Notes: generated by a model not told the origin, from the sequence alone. 64,000 nt of DNA from Variovorax ginsengisoli (GCF_006438845.1 NZ_RCZJ01000008.1:1-64000), one strand, 5' to 3'. Shown: positions 40,168 to 49,390, counted from the first letter of the stretch. Numbers and translations are program-made.

Positions 40168-41388
40168 GTGCCTTCCCGCATTCCCCCTCTCCAGATCAGT
40201 GCCTACACCGCGACGTCGGCTGTCGGCGTCGGCAAGGCGCTGTTGCTCGACGCCCTCGAGAACTCGCGCAGCGGCCTGCGGGCCAACGATTTCGGTGACC
40301 TGCCTGCCAGTGGCGAGCGCCTGCCGACGTGGATCGGCCGGGTCGAGGGTGTGGAAGAGTCCCGCCTGCCCGAATCGCTGGCAGCCTGGGACTGCCGCAA
40401 CAACCGCTTGGCCTGGATGGGCCTGCAGGCCGACGGTTTCGCGGACGCCGTGGCGGCGGCGCGCGACAAGTACGGGCCCTCGCGCGTCGCGGTGATCCTC
40501 GGCACCTCGACATCGAGCATTGGCGAGACCGAAGAGTCCTACACGCACCTGACCGCCGACGGGCGCTTTCCGCCCGATCAGGAGCGCCCACGGGTGCACA
40601 CGCCGCACTCGCTCGGCATGTTCGTGCAGGCCGCGCTCGGCCTCGAAGGCCCGTCGGAGACGATCTCGACCGCCTGCTCGTCGAGCGGCAAGGTCTTCGC
40701 ATCGGCCGAACGGCTGATCCGCCTGGGCCTGATCGACGCCGCCGTGGTTGGCGGCGTCGACACGCTGTGCGGCAGCGTGCTGTACGGCTTCAATTCGCTG
40801 GAGCTGGTGTCGCCCCAGCCGTGCAAGCCCTTCGACGCCACGCGCGACGGCATCAGCCTGGGCGAAGCGGCGGGCTTCGCGCTGGTCGAACGCGCTGAAG
40901 CCACCACGGCCGACGGGCTCTACCTTCTCGGCTATGGCGAGGCCAGCGACGCGCACCACATGTCGACGCCGCACCCGCAAGGCCTGGGCGCCGAACGCGC
41001 GCTCGACGACGCGCTGGCGCGTGCCGGCGTGACGACCGACGCGGTCGACTACATCAACATGCACGGCACCGCCAGCACCAAGAACGACGAAGTCGAAGGT
41101 GCACTGGTGACCCGGCGCTTCCCCGAAAGCACGCACGCCAGCTCGACCAAGGGCTTCACCGGCCACACGCTCGGTGCCGCCGGCATCGTCGAGGCCGCCA
41201 TCAGTCTGCTGTCCCTCGAGACCGGCCTGATGCCGGGCACCGTGAACACCACGCAGCTCGACACCGACTGCGGCCCGCAGATCAAGCTGAAGCCCGCCCG
41301 CGGCGAGGTGAAGGTGGCGCTGTCCAACTCCTTCGGATTCGGCGGCAACAACTGCGCGCTGATCTTCGGCAAGGGCGTGCAAGCATGA
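40168..41388 (+). CDS. Beta-ketoacyl-ACP synthase (FabF/KAS II type)
   Basis: A 406-residue condensing enzyme with a complete active site: nucleophile Cys170 in STACSSSG, His299 in NMHGTASTKNDEVE, His333 in TKGFTGHTLGAAG, with Lys328 nearby. It would extend an acyl chain on acyl carrier protein. The GTG at 40168 (product MPSRIPPLQISAYTATSAVG) fits the family start. The sequence diverges from housekeeping FabF, and no fab genes surround it. Its stop overlaps the start of the next gene by four bases, so it is coupled to the partner below, in the manner of polyketide or aryl-polyene gene sets. Confidence 0.9.
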   Translation: MPSRIPPLQISAYTATSAVGVGKALLLDALENSRSGLRANDFGDLPASGERLPTWIGRVEGVEESRLPESLAAWDCRNNRLAWMGLQADGFADAVAAARDKYGPSRVAVILGTSTSSIGETEESYTHLTADGRFPPDQERPRVHTPHSLGMFVQAALGLEGPSETISTACSSSGKVFASAERLIRLGLIDAAVVGGVDTLCGSVLYGFNSLELVSPQPCKPFDATRDGISLGEAAGFALVERAEATTADGLYLLGYGEASDAHHMSTPHPQGLGAERALDDALARAGVTTDAVDYINMHGTASTKNDEVEGALVTRRFPESTHASSTKGFTGHTLGAAGIVEAAISLLSLETGLMPGTVNTTQLDTDCGPQIKLKPARGEVKVALSNSFGFGGNNCALIFGKGVQA

Positions 41389-42194
41389 GCGCGGTCAAGA
41401 CCCCGACCCTCTACATCGAAGGCCCGGCCTTCTGGGCGCCGACGCTGCCCGGATGGGACGTTGCCCGCGCCGCCTTCACCGGCACCGGCGCGCCGGTCGA
41501 CCCACCGGCCAAGCGGCCCGCGCCGCAGGTGCTGGCCCCGGCTGAACGCCGCCGCGCGCCCGACACCGTGGCGCTCGCGCTAGAGGTAGCGTCCAATGCC
41601 GTCGCCGCGTCGGGCCGCGACGCCAAGGACCTGCCCTGCATCTTCGCGTCGGCGCACGGCGACCTGGGCATCAACGATTACATGTGCGGCGTGCTGGCCA
41701 GCGACCCGACGGTGCTGTCGCCGATCAAGTTCCACAACTCGGTGCACAACGCCGCGGTCGGCTATTGGACCATCGGCGTGGGCTGCATGGCGGCCAGCAA
41801 CTCGGTCGCCGCGTACGAGACGACCTTCGCGTCGGCCCTGCTCGAGGCGGCGGCGCAGTGCGCGGCCGACGATCAGGCGGTGCTGCTGGTCGGCTACGAC
41901 ATGCCGGCCGTCGGTGCGCTCGCTTCGGTCACGGCCAGCCGCGGCCTGCTGGCGGTGGCGATGGTGATCGCGCCGCAGCGCACCGAGCGCACGGTGGCGG
42001 CCTTCGACTGGTCGCTCGCGGCAGGCCCGTCGCAGGCGATCGCCCCGCGCTCCGAGGCGGCCCAGGCCCTGGCCACCAACGCCATGGCCGACGCATTGCC
42101 GCTGTTCGAAGCGCTGGCTTCCGGCCGCAACGAGACACTCGCCATGCCGCTGTCGGCACGGCTGTCGTTGCAGCTCCAACTCTCCCAAGGCTGA
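41385..42194 (+). CDS. Half-size ketosynthase-like protein, chain-length-factor type
   Basis: A 269-residue protein resembling only the N-terminal half of a ketosynthase (Ketoacyl-synt_2 type, found in aryl-polyene clusters). Recognised by LPCIFASAHGDLGINDYMC and IKFHNSVHNAAVGYWTIGVGCMAASNSVAAYE. No His-containing C-terminal half exists, so it cannot be an active KS alone. It probably pairs with the full ketosynthase encoded just before, like a chain-length factor. ATGA overlap with the upstream gene, six bases to the next. Confidence 0.82.
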   Translation: MSAVKTPTLYIEGPAFWAPTLPGWDVARAAFTGTGAPVDPPAKRPAPQVLAPAERRRAPDTVALALEVASNAVAASGRDAKDLPCIFASAHGDLGINDYMCGVLASDPTVLSPIKFHNSVHNAAVGYWTIGVGCMAASNSVAAYETTFASALLEAAAQCAADDQAVLLVGYDMPAVGALASVTASRGLLAVAMVIAPQRTERTVAAFDWSLAAGPSQAIAPRSEAAQALATNAMADALPLFEALASGRNETLAMPLSARLSLQLQLSQG

Positions 42195-42199
42195 ACCCC

Positions 42200-43894
42200 A
42201 TGACGATGACCACGACAACGCCGCAACAGGCACCCCAGGCACAGGCGAAACGGCAGCACGACGTGGTGATCATGGGCGGCGGCCTGGCCGGGCTCACGCT
42301 CGCGCTGCAGCTCAAGCGGCGCTTCGACGACATCGACGTGCTGGTGCTCGAGCGTCGGTCGCACCCGGTGCCGCATGCGGCGCACAAGGTAGGCGAATCG
42401 TCGGTCGAAATCGGCGCGCACTACTTCGACACGGTGCTGGACCTCAAGCCGCACATGCAGGGTGAGCAGCTGCGCAAGTTCGGCTTCCGCTTCTTCTTCA
42501 GCGAAGGCCGGCGCGACATCGACCAGGTGACCGAGATCGGCGCCAGCCGCTACCTGTCGGTGCCCAGCTACCAGATCGACCGAGGCATCTTCGAGAACTA
42601 CCTGGCCGAAGAGGCGGCACGCCGCGGCGTGAGGTTCGTCGACCATGCGCTGGTCCGAAAGATCGAACTGTCCGAAGACGCGCACACGCCGCACCACCTG
42701 AGCTGGACGCAGGACGGCGAAACGCACGACGTCGCCGCGCGCTGGGTGATCGACGCCTGCGGCCGCGCCGGCATGCTCAAGCGCAAGCTGGGGCTGGCGG
42801 AGCCCAACGCGCACGACGCCAACGCGGTCTGGTTCCGCATCGGCGAGCGCATCACGCTCGACGACTGGAGCGACGACGCGGAATGGCGCGCTCGCTGCGA
42901 GCCTCAGGCGCGCTGGCTGTCGACCAACCACCTGGTGGGAGCGGGCTACTGGGTGTGGTTGATTCCGCTGGCCTCGGGCTCGCATTCGGTCGGCATCGTG
43001 GCCGACCCGCGCTACCACCCGCTCGACACCATGGACACGTTCGAGAAGGCGATGGACTGGTTCGCGAAATACCAGCCGCGCCTTTTCGACGAGCTCGACG
43101 GCAAGCGCCACCTGCTGCAGGACTTCGCCTTCTTCAAGAACTTCTCGTACGGCTGCAAGCAGGTCTTCTCGGGCCAGCGCTGGGCATTGACCGGCGAGGC
43201 GGGGCTGTTCCTCGACCCCTTCTATTCGCCGGGCAGCGACTTCATCGCCATCGGCAACACCTACATCACCGACCTGATCGCGCACGACCGCGCCGGCCAC
43301 TCGGTGACGGCGCGCGCGCAGCTGTACGACCAGATCTACCACTCGTTCTACGAGAGCACGCTCGCGCTCTACCAGGACCAGTACGGCCTGTTCGGCGACC
43401 CCGAGGTGCTGCCGGTGAAGGTGATCTGGGACTACACCTACTACTGGGGCGTGCTCTCGCAGATCTTCTTCCACGACCGTCTCACCGACCTGTCGCTGCT
43501 GGGAAGCCTGAAAGACGAATTGCAGCATTCGCAGCGGCTCAACATCGCCGTCCAGGCCATGCTGCGCGCGTGGTCGGGCGCCAGCCAGAAGCGCAACCCC
43601 GCCGTGATGCTCGACCAGGCCTCGCTGCCGTGGTTCGCCGAACTCAACCGCAGCATGAACGACACGCTCGACGACGACGCCTTCGTCGCGCGCATCCGGG
43701 CGTCCGTCGCGCAACTGCGGCAACTGGCCGAGGAAATCCGCGAACGCGCGCTCGAATGCGACCCGACCCTCGATGACAGCGCCTTGCGGTTGCTGCTGGA
43801 AGAAAACCGGCCGTCGCGAGCAGCCGGCGAAGCCGCGATGCTCTTCGACGCCCCTTCCCCATCTCCTTCCAGAAACACCGCGGAACTGGCTTAG
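42200..43894 (+). CDS. Flavin-dependent halogenase-like monooxygenase
   Basis: A 564-residue FAD protein. The FAD motif is GGGLAG (26-31). The halogenase hallmark WxWxIP is intact as W251-V-W-L-I-P256, and Lys93 in LRKFGFRF falls where the catalytic Lys of tryptophan halogenases lies. VGESSVEIG (64-72) and FLDPFYSPGSDF are shared with PltA-like and polyene-cluster halogenases. A long C-terminal helical part (about 380-540) is extra. It may halogenate or otherwise oxidise the product of the ketosynthase pair, probably as a carrier-bound substrate. The stop codon lies inside repeat copy C, altering the last residues. Confidence 0.82.
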   Translation: MTMTTTTPQQAPQAQAKRQHDVVIMGGGLAGLTLALQLKRRFDDIDVLVLERRSHPVPHAAHKVGESSVEIGAHYFDTVLDLKPHMQGEQLRKFGFRFFFSEGRRDIDQVTEIGASRYLSVPSYQIDRGIFENYLAEEAARRGVRFVDHALVRKIELSEDAHTPHHLSWTQDGETHDVAARWVIDACGRAGMLKRKLGLAEPNAHDANAVWFRIGERITLDDWSDDAEWRARCEPQARWLSTNHLVGAGYWVWLIPLASGSHSVGIVADPRYHPLDTMDTFEKAMDWFAKYQPRLFDELDGKRHLLQDFAFFKNFSYGCKQVFSGQRWALTGEAGLFLDPFYSPGSDFIAIGNTYITDLIAHDRAGHSVTARAQLYDQIYHSFYESTLALYQDQYGLFGDPEVLPVKVIWDYTYYWGVLSQIFFHDRLTDLSLLGSLKDELQHSQRLNIAVQAMLRAWSGASQKRNPAVMLDQASLPWFAELNRSMNDTLDDDAFVARIRASVAQLRQLAEEIRERALECDPTLDDSALRLLLEENRPSRAAGEAAMLFDAPSPSPSRNTAELA

Positions 43895-43972
43895 CCAGTC
43901 CGCCGGTGTTGCCCCCGGTAGGGGGTTGGCGAAGCGACACGCAGTGCGCGCAGCCTGGGGGCGAGCGTATTT
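43874..43972 (+). repeat. Dispersed intergenic repeat, copy C, overlapping the halogenase 3' end
   Basis: About 99 bases. It shares with copies A and B ACCGCGGAACTGGCTTAGCC, GCCCCCGGTAGGGGGTTGGC, GAAGCGACACGCAGTGCGCG and GCAGCCTGGGGGCGAG. The first 21 bases encode the last codons and the TAG stop of the halogenase gene. A C-to-T and a C-to-A change in the first stem are matched by AGCCAGT on the other arm, so the hairpin is kept. Confidence 0.85.
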
Positions 43973-44021
43973 ACTTTAACTTTACGGAGCCTTCAAGCCG
44001 CCTTGGCGGTGTCGGAACATC

Positions 44022-44744
44022 ATGGCCGTCATGAGCACACCCCAGATCCTGATGATCGAAGACGACGCCCGCCTCGCACAGATGGTGAGCGAATACCTGG
44101 CCCAGTCGGGCTTCGGCGTGCGCCACGCGGCCGACGGCCAGGCCGGTTTGGCGCAGCTGCAGGAGCACGTGCCCGACCTCGTCATCCTCGACCTGATGCT
44201 GCCCGACATCGACGGCCTCGAAGTCTGCCGTCGCATCCGCGCGCTGCCGGGCGCGCTGGCCAAGGTGTCGGTGCTCATGCTCACCGCCAAGGGCGACCCG
44301 ATGGACCGCATCATCGGCCTGGAGATCGGCGCCGACGATTACCTGCCCAAGCCTTTCGAGCCGCGCGAACTGCTGGCGCGCATTCGCGCCGTGCTGCGCC
44401 GCCGCGGCGACACCGCCAGCGAAGCCAGCGCCGCCACGGTGGTGCGTTTCGGCACCCTGGAAATTGACCGCAACGCGCGCACCGTGACCGTCGGCGGTGC
44501 GCTGGCCGACCTCACGTCCTACCAGTTCGACCTGCTCGTCGCCATGGCCGAACGCGCCGGCCGCGTGCTCACCCGCGACCAGATCATGGAGGCCGTGCGC
44601 GGCCGCGAGCTCGAGGCCTTCGACCGCTCGATCGACGTGCACATGGGCCGCATCCGCGCCGCCATCGAGGTCGACGCGAAGAACCCCAAGCGCATCCTCA
44701 CGGTGCGCGGTGTCGGCTACGTCTTCGCGAAACAGCAGGATTGA
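44022..44744 (+). CDS. OmpR-family response regulator
   Basis: A 240-residue regulator with a receiver domain (acidic pocket EDD at 13-15, phospho-acceptor Asp57 in VILDLMLPDIDG, Lys110 in YLPKPFEPREL) and an OmpR/PhoB winged-helix DNA-binding domain (about 135-235) ending ILTVRGVGYVFAKQ. The start at 44022 gives MAVMSTPQILMIED; the ATG three codons later (44031) is also possible. The kinase gene starts six bases after its stop, so the two form a two-component system. It follows repeat copy C. Confidence 0.95.
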   Translation: MAVMSTPQILMIEDDARLAQMVSEYLAQSGFGVRHAADGQAGLAQLQEHVPDLVILDLMLPDIDGLEVCRRIRALPGALAKVSVLMLTAKGDPMDRIIGLEIGADDYLPKPFEPRELLARIRAVLRRRGDTASEASAATVVRFGTLEIDRNARTVTVGGALADLTSYQFDLLVAMAERAGRVLTRDQIMEAVRGRELEAFDRSIDVHMGRIRAAIEVDAKNPKRILTVRGVGYVFAKQQD

Positions 44745-44749
44745 CCCGG

Positions 44750-45931
44750 ATGATCCAGCTGTTCACGCGCCACCTCTACGTCCGCATCTGGCTGGCGGTG
44801 CTCGCCGGCGTGGCGGTCGTGACGCTGGCCGCCGGCTGGGCCTGGCAGATCGCCGACGAGCAACGCAGCGCACCGCTGCCGCGCGAGGTGGTGCTGCGCG
44901 ATTCGCAAGACCGCGTGATCGGCACCGGCCAGTCGCTGCGCACCAACCGGCCGGGCGAGGCGCTGGAGTTCACCATCACGCTCAAGGACGGCCAGAACTT
45001 CCAGATGCAGTTCGGCCCACGCCCGGACCGCGCCGGCGGCCCTCCGCCCTGGGTGCGGCCGCAGACCGGCTTCTTCTGGCTGCTCGGCCTGGTGGGCCTG
45101 GCGGTGGCGATCGGTCTCTTCCCCATCGTGCGGCGTTTGACGCAGCGGCTCGAAACCCTGCAGCGCGGCGTGCAGCGCTGGGGCGAGGGTGATTTGTCGA
45201 CGCGGGTGCCCGAAGAAGGCCAGGACGAAGTCGCCGACCTGTCCAAGCGCTTCAACGCGGCCGCGGCGCGCGTCGAGACGCTGGTGCGCTCGCACAAGTC
45301 GCTGCTGGCCAACGCCTCGCACGAACTGCGCTCGCCACTCACGCGCATCCGCATGGGCCTGGAGCTGATGGGCGACAAACCCAGCCCGGGCGCGCGCGAC
45401 GAGATCTCGCGCAACATCGGCGAGCTGGATCAACTGATCGACGAAATCCTGCTGTCGAGCAGGCTCGACGCGAGCGAGGCCGACATGGGCACGATCGAGA
45501 CGGTCGACCTGCTGGGCCTGGCGGCCGAAGAAAGCGCGCGCACCACGGCCGAGCTCGACCTGGTCGAAGGCACCGACAGCAACGCGCTGCAGGTGCAGGG
45601 CGTGCCCCGGCTGCTGCGCCGCGCGATTCGCAACCTGCTGGAGAACGCCCGCCGCTATGGCGCCGGCGAGATCGAATTGCAGCTCGCGGTGCAGGACGGC
45701 ATGGCGAGCTTGCGCGTGAACGACCGCGGCCCGGGCGTGCCGGCCGCGCTGCGCGACCGCATCTTCGAGCCCTTTTACCGTCTGCCCGGCGCCAGCGAAC
45801 GCGAAGGCGGCGTCGGCCTGGGGCTGGCGCTGGTGAAGTCGATCGTGGAGCGCCATGGCGGCAGCGTGCGCTGCGAAGACCGTCCAGGCGGCGGCGCGAG
45901 CTTCGTGATCGCATTGCCGCGCAAGGCCTGA
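44750..45931 (+). CDS. Sensor histidine kinase, EnvZ/CpxA-like
   Basis: A 393-residue membrane kinase. Two membrane helices (about 11-31 and 108-127) enclose a short periplasmic sensor region of about 75 residues; HAMP follows (about 128-180). H-box is ANASHELRSPLTRI with phospho-acceptor His191, N-box NLLENARRYG, G1 DRGPGVP and G2 GVGLGLALVK. I choose the ATG at 44750; a TTG at 44741 would add three residues. It forms a two-component pair with the regulator before it. The stimulus is unknown; the compact sensor suggests envelope or cation sensing. Confidence 0.93.
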   Translation: MIQLFTRHLYVRIWLAVLAGVAVVTLAAGWAWQIADEQRSAPLPREVVLRDSQDRVIGTGQSLRTNRPGEALEFTITLKDGQNFQMQFGPRPDRAGGPPPWVRPQTGFFWLLGLVGLAVAIGLFPIVRRLTQRLETLQRGVQRWGEGDLSTRVPEEGQDEVADLSKRFNAAAARVETLVRSHKSLLANASHELRSPLTRIRMGLELMGDKPSPGARDEISRNIGELDQLIDEILLSSRLDASEADMGTIETVDLLGLAAEESARTTAELDLVEGTDSNALQVQGVPRLLRRAIRNLLENARRYGAGEIELQLAVQDGMASLRVNDRGPGVPAALRDRIFEPFYRLPGASEREGGVGLGLALVKSIVERHGGSVRCEDRPGGGASFVIALPRKA

Positions 45932-45946
45932 GCCAGCGCGAGGCTG

Positions 45947-46957
45947 TTACCGCGGTGGGTCGACCTTTGCGGCAGAGGCATCGTCGGGGGCATCGCCCAG
46001 GTAACGGCCCGCGACACTGTCGGGCAGGTAGAAACCGCGTGCCAGATAGTCGTCGAGACGCTTCCGATCGGGGCTGCGCAGCTTGATCAGCGGCGGCAGC
46101 GCACCGCGGATGCGCGAGAAGAGCAGCCGGATCTTCAACGGCGTGCGGCGCCAGTCGCCCAGCACATGAAAGAAGTAAGGCCCGTCTTCGGCACGCGCCA
46201 GGTGCAGCCGATAGCGCCCGCCACCCTGCAGGATGCGTTGCACGGCCAGATGCATGCCGAGATAGGCTGGCATGTCGATGTTCTGCCGCAGGGACTCGAA
46301 CAGGCCGAGCGATTGCAGGTGCGCCACGTACGCTTCGCCGGTGCGCGGAATGACCTCGGTGGTGAACTCGCGCTGCAGGTCTTCGATGAAAGGGCTGCCG
46401 GGCGGCGCCGCCAAAAACCAGTTCTCCACCACCGGCCACGCCGGGTCGCGGTTGTAGAGCGCGAGCTCGTAGCCGATGAAGTCGCATTGCGCCGTCTGCT
46501 GCAACTTCGGCACCCAGTCGAGCGACTCGGTGAGGATGCTGCTGGCATCGAGCCAGATGCCGCCGTGACGTCGCAGGAGTTCGAGGCGCAGCCAGTCGGC
46601 ACGTCGCGTGGGCGATTGTTCGGACAGGCCCGCAGGCAGGTCGGGCACGTGATAGTGCAGCGTGCGATCGTTCAGTATGCGCACGCTGAAGCCGGGATTG
46701 AGCTGCTGCCAGCGCGCGATGCAGCGTTGCACCACCAGCGGCGGCTCGCCGCCCGTCCAGTAGCTCCACACGATCGGCGGGATCGGGCGCGGGTTGACGC
46801 CGGCGTCGCCGAACACATACGGCAAGAAGGCCTGCGGGCCGGGCACCTCCAGCGGCCGCTGCCGCCATCCGTAGAAGCGACGCAGCCAAGCCGCAAGCCA
46901 CAGTTCGCCGTGGTGGCGGAAACGCCGCCAGCGCGTGTCCTTCTTCAGGCTTGCCAT
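45947..46957 (-). CDS. Capsular polysaccharide synthesis-type glycosyltransferase (GT32-like)
   Basis: A 336-residue soluble glycosyltransferase of the Caps_synth/OCH1-like type. IPPIVWSYWTGGEPPLVVQRC near residue 60 and RRADWLRLELLRRHGGIWLDASS near residue 120 are the conserved nucleotide-sugar parts; the WLDAS stretch stands where GT32 enzymes carry DxD. Start MASLKKDTRWRRFRHHG at 46957, overlapping the end of the GT2 gene by 13 bases. It is the last gene of a four-gene glycan block; the sugar transferred is unknown. Confidence 0.85.
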   Translation of the reverse strand: MASLKKDTRWRRFRHHGELWLAAWLRRFYGWRQRPLEVPGPQAFLPYVFGDAGVNPRPIPPIVWSYWTGGEPPLVVQRCIARWQQLNPGFSVRILNDRTLHYHVPDLPAGLSEQSPTRRADWLRLELLRRHGGIWLDASSILTESLDWVPKLQQTAQCDFIGYELALYNRDPAWPVVENWFLAAPPGSPFIEDLQREFTTEVIPRTGEAYVAHLQSLGLFESLRQNIDMPAYLGMHLAVQRILQGGGRYRLHLARAEDGPYFFHVLGDWRRTPLKIRLLFSRIRGALPPLIKLRSPDRKRLDDYLARGFYLPDSVAGRYLGDAPDDASAAKVDPPR

Positions 46958-47994
46958 GGCTGGAAAGCGCGGTGGAAGCGCAGGTACCGCAGCCACCAGC
47001 CGCGCGCCAGATAGGCGCGTTCGAGCTCGACAGGCGAGAGCGGCGACAGGGTGCGGAAATCGTCGCGCAGCTGCTCGGCCAGCGCCGGGAGGTCGCCCGC
47101 GCCCGGCACGCCGCGCTGCATCTTGAGGAAGCGCATGGCGCCAATCAGGTTGCGGGCGCTCTGCTGCGCCATGGCGAGGCGCACGCGGGCGTCGTCGCGA
47201 CAGGGTGCCGCGCCGTCCGCATCCAGGGCATGCGCCAGCCCGCTCAAGGCACGCGACTGGTCGAGGCACTTCTGCAGGTTCATCGTCGCCAGGATGCTGC
47301 TGCCGCGCTGGCGGTACGCCACCCACGGCGTCGGCTGGTAGTAGAAGCTTCGGGCCCGGAGCGCGAGTTGCGGCATGGTCGCCATGTCCTCGAAGTACCG
47401 GCCTGGCGGAAACCGCAGGTCGTCGGCCCACAGCGCGCGGCGGGCGATCTTCGACCATGCGTGGAGCTCGCCCGTCATGAGCATGCCGGCGAGCGGCGCA
47501 CAGCGGTCTTGCGACAGGCGTGCTGCGGGGCCATCGAAGGTGCGGCGATGAAGTTCGCCGCGCAGCCGGTGCTTGAGGCGCATGCGCTCGCGCCACACGC
47601 GGAAGTCGCAGAGCACCAGGTCGGGCGCGTCGCGCTCCACAATGCGGCGCAGGGCCGGCAATGCGCCGGGCAACAGCTTGTCGTCACCGTCGAGAAACCA
47701 CACGTAGCGACCCGTTGCGGCGTCGAGCAGGCTGTTGCGCGCCGCACTGAGCCCGGCATTGCGCGCATGCCGAAGCACACGCACGCGGCCGTTCCACCGG
47801 GCCGACAGCGCTTCGAGCTGCGCGAGCGAATCGTCGGTGGCGCAGTCGTCGAGCGCGAGCACCTCCACGCCGTCATCAAATTGCTGCATGACCGAGTCGA
47901 TGCATTCGGCCAGGTAAGGGGCGACGTTGTAGGCCGGGATCAGGACGCTGAGCCAGGGTGCGGTCGCCACCTGCGCGGCGATCGGGGTGTTCAC
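46945..47994 (-). CDS. Family 2 glycosyltransferase
   Basis: A 349-residue GT-A fold enzyme: SVLIPAYNVAPYLAECIDSVM opens the nucleotide-binding half, ALDDCATDDS gives the first Asp pair and YVWFLDGDDKLLPG the DxD metal motif. The GTG at 47994 (product MNTPIAAQVATAP) overlaps the ligase stop as GTGA, indicating coupling. The C-terminal half (about 200-349) is helical and basic. Probably adds a sugar to a lipid-linked or LPS core glycan. Acceptor not predictable. Confidence 0.88.
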   Translation of the reverse strand: MNTPIAAQVATAPWLSVLIPAYNVAPYLAECIDSVMQQFDDGVEVLALDDCATDDSLAQLEALSARWNGRVRVLRHARNAGLSAARNSLLDAATGRYVWFLDGDDKLLPGALPALRRIVERDAPDLVLCDFRVWRERMRLKHRLRGELHRRTFDGPAARLSQDRCAPLAGMLMTGELHAWSKIARRALWADDLRFPPGRYFEDMATMPQLALRARSFYYQPTPWVAYRQRGSSILATMNLQKCLDQSRALSGLAHALDADGAAPCRDDARVRLAMAQQSARNLIGAMRFLKMQRGVPGAGDLPALAEQLRDDFRTLSPLSPVELERAYLARGWWLRYLRFHRAFQPWQA

Positions 47995-49343
47995 GGCAAC
48001 GCCGCCCCGGCGCGCTGCGGCACATGCCCAGGCGACACGGCAGCACGTTCCAGCCCACAGAGCGAGGCCCAGCACAGCGTCGTCATGAAGAGATAGAACA
48101 TGATCCCGCTGTTGTGCGCGAAGAACACCTGCGTCAGCCCGAAGCCGATGTAGAGCACGGGAATGCTCAGCCCGGCCAGGCGCACCGCCAGCACCTCGGC
48201 GCGCACCTGTGCGTCGGCATGGCGGGCCATGCGTTCGCGGGTCGGCCAGAACAGCCAGATCGGGATCGCATAGAAAGCCAGCAGCGCCAGCAGGCCCACG
48301 ATGCCCCGTTTGACGAGCACGTCGAGCACCTCGTTGTGGACGAACTTGTATTCGACGATCGCCGGGTGGTAGCGGCCGGCGGCCACGCGGGCTTCCTTCT
48401 CGGCCATGTAGCGCCCCATGCCCCAGCCGAGCAGTGGCCTCTCTTTGGTCATATCCCATGCGAAGCGCCAGTGCTCCAGCCGCTGGCCCACCGAGCTGGA
48501 GCCGTCGCGCTGGGTGTCGTACACCACCACTTCCTTCTCCATGAGGTGCATGCGCTGTGCCAACACCCGGTAGTTCATCGCGCTCACCACGGCGAGCAGC
48601 ACCAACAGGCCGACCACCGCCTTGCCCAGCGCGCGCGGCTTGATCTGGTAGAGCAGCACGAGCCCCAGCGGGATGGCCGCGAGCAGCGCCAGCCAGCCGC
48701 CGCGCGATTGCGAAAGCACCGACGCGTCGAGCGCCGCCAGCACGCCCACCACGGCCAGCAGCTTGCCCGGCAAGCCGAAACGCTTGCGCAGCGAGATGGC
48801 CTGCATCAGCAGCATGACGCCGAGGAGCAGCGCGAGGTTGCCCCACTGGATGGCGTTGGTGCGCTGTGTCGGAAAGCCCGAAGCGCGCGGCGCACCTTCG
48901 ATGTGCACCTGCCACATCGCCACCGCGCCTGCGCCGATGCATCCGACGATGAGGCCCCAATACATCGCCTTCGCTTTCGGCGGATAGGCCGTGGCGAACA
49001 GCAGGCACATGGCGGCCAGCACGAACTTGGCCGGCCGGTCCCACTGGCCGGAGCTCTCCTGCGGATCGGCCAGCGTGATCCAAAGCACACCCATGACCAA
49101 CATCGACGCCATCAGCCACCAGGTGCCCGGATCTTGCTTCGCACGCGGCCATCGGTGCAGCGACGCCAGTGCGCCAATGGCCAGCAGCGCGGCACCATAG
49201 GAGTAGCCGGACTGGAGCACCAGCGCCAGGGCGGGGACGAGGAAAGCGGCGGCCGTGCTCACGCATTGCAGCGCCGACATGTTCTGGGGGATCCGGGGGA
49301 GACGCATCGAAAAAGCCGTAGGCTGGGGGCGGAAAGCGGCCAT
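47991..49343 (-). CDS. O-antigen ligase/polymerase-like membrane protein
   Basis: A 450-residue multi-pass membrane protein of the Wzy_C/WaaL type. The last third carries the typical RPLLGWGMGRYMAEKEARVA loop and the downstream YHPAIVEYKFVHNEVLDVLVKRGIVGLL, with the HNE-type stretch seen in O-antigen ligases (large periplasmic loop about residues 270-350). About ten helices surround it. It may attach O-antigen to lipid A-core or polymerise units. Start at 49343 (MAAFRPQPTAF); MRLPRIPQ at 49307 is an alternative, as neither has a clear ribosome site. Confidence 0.83.
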   Translation of the reverse strand: MAAFRPQPTAFSMRLPRIPQNMSALQCVSTAAAFLVPALALVLQSGYSYGAALLAIGALASLHRWPRAKQDPGTWWLMASMLVMGVLWITLADPQESSGQWDRPAKFVLAAMCLLFATAYPPKAKAMYWGLIVGCIGAGAVAMWQVHIEGAPRASGFPTQRTNAIQWGNLALLLGVMLLMQAISLRKRFGLPGKLLAVVGVLAALDASVLSQSRGGWLALLAAIPLGLVLLYQIKPRALGKAVVGLLVLLAVVSAMNYRVLAQRMHLMEKEVVVYDTQRDGSSSVGQRLEHWRFAWDMTKERPLLGWGMGRYMAEKEARVAAGRYHPAIVEYKFVHNEVLDVLVKRGIVGLLALLAFYAIPIWLFWPTRERMARHADAQVRAEVLAVRLAGLSIPVLYIGFGLTQVFFAHNSGIMFYLFMTTLCWASLCGLERAAVSPGHVPQRAGAALP

Positions 49344-49390
49344 GTTATCGCTTGCCCGAGGGGCCAAGAACCCGAACTCGTGGTATTTGG

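Noticed and set aside
41894-43723. 609-codon minus-strand frame opposite the halogenase-like gene
   Set aside because: The plus strand has FAD and WxWxIP motifs. The minus product is Val/Arg/His-rich without domains.
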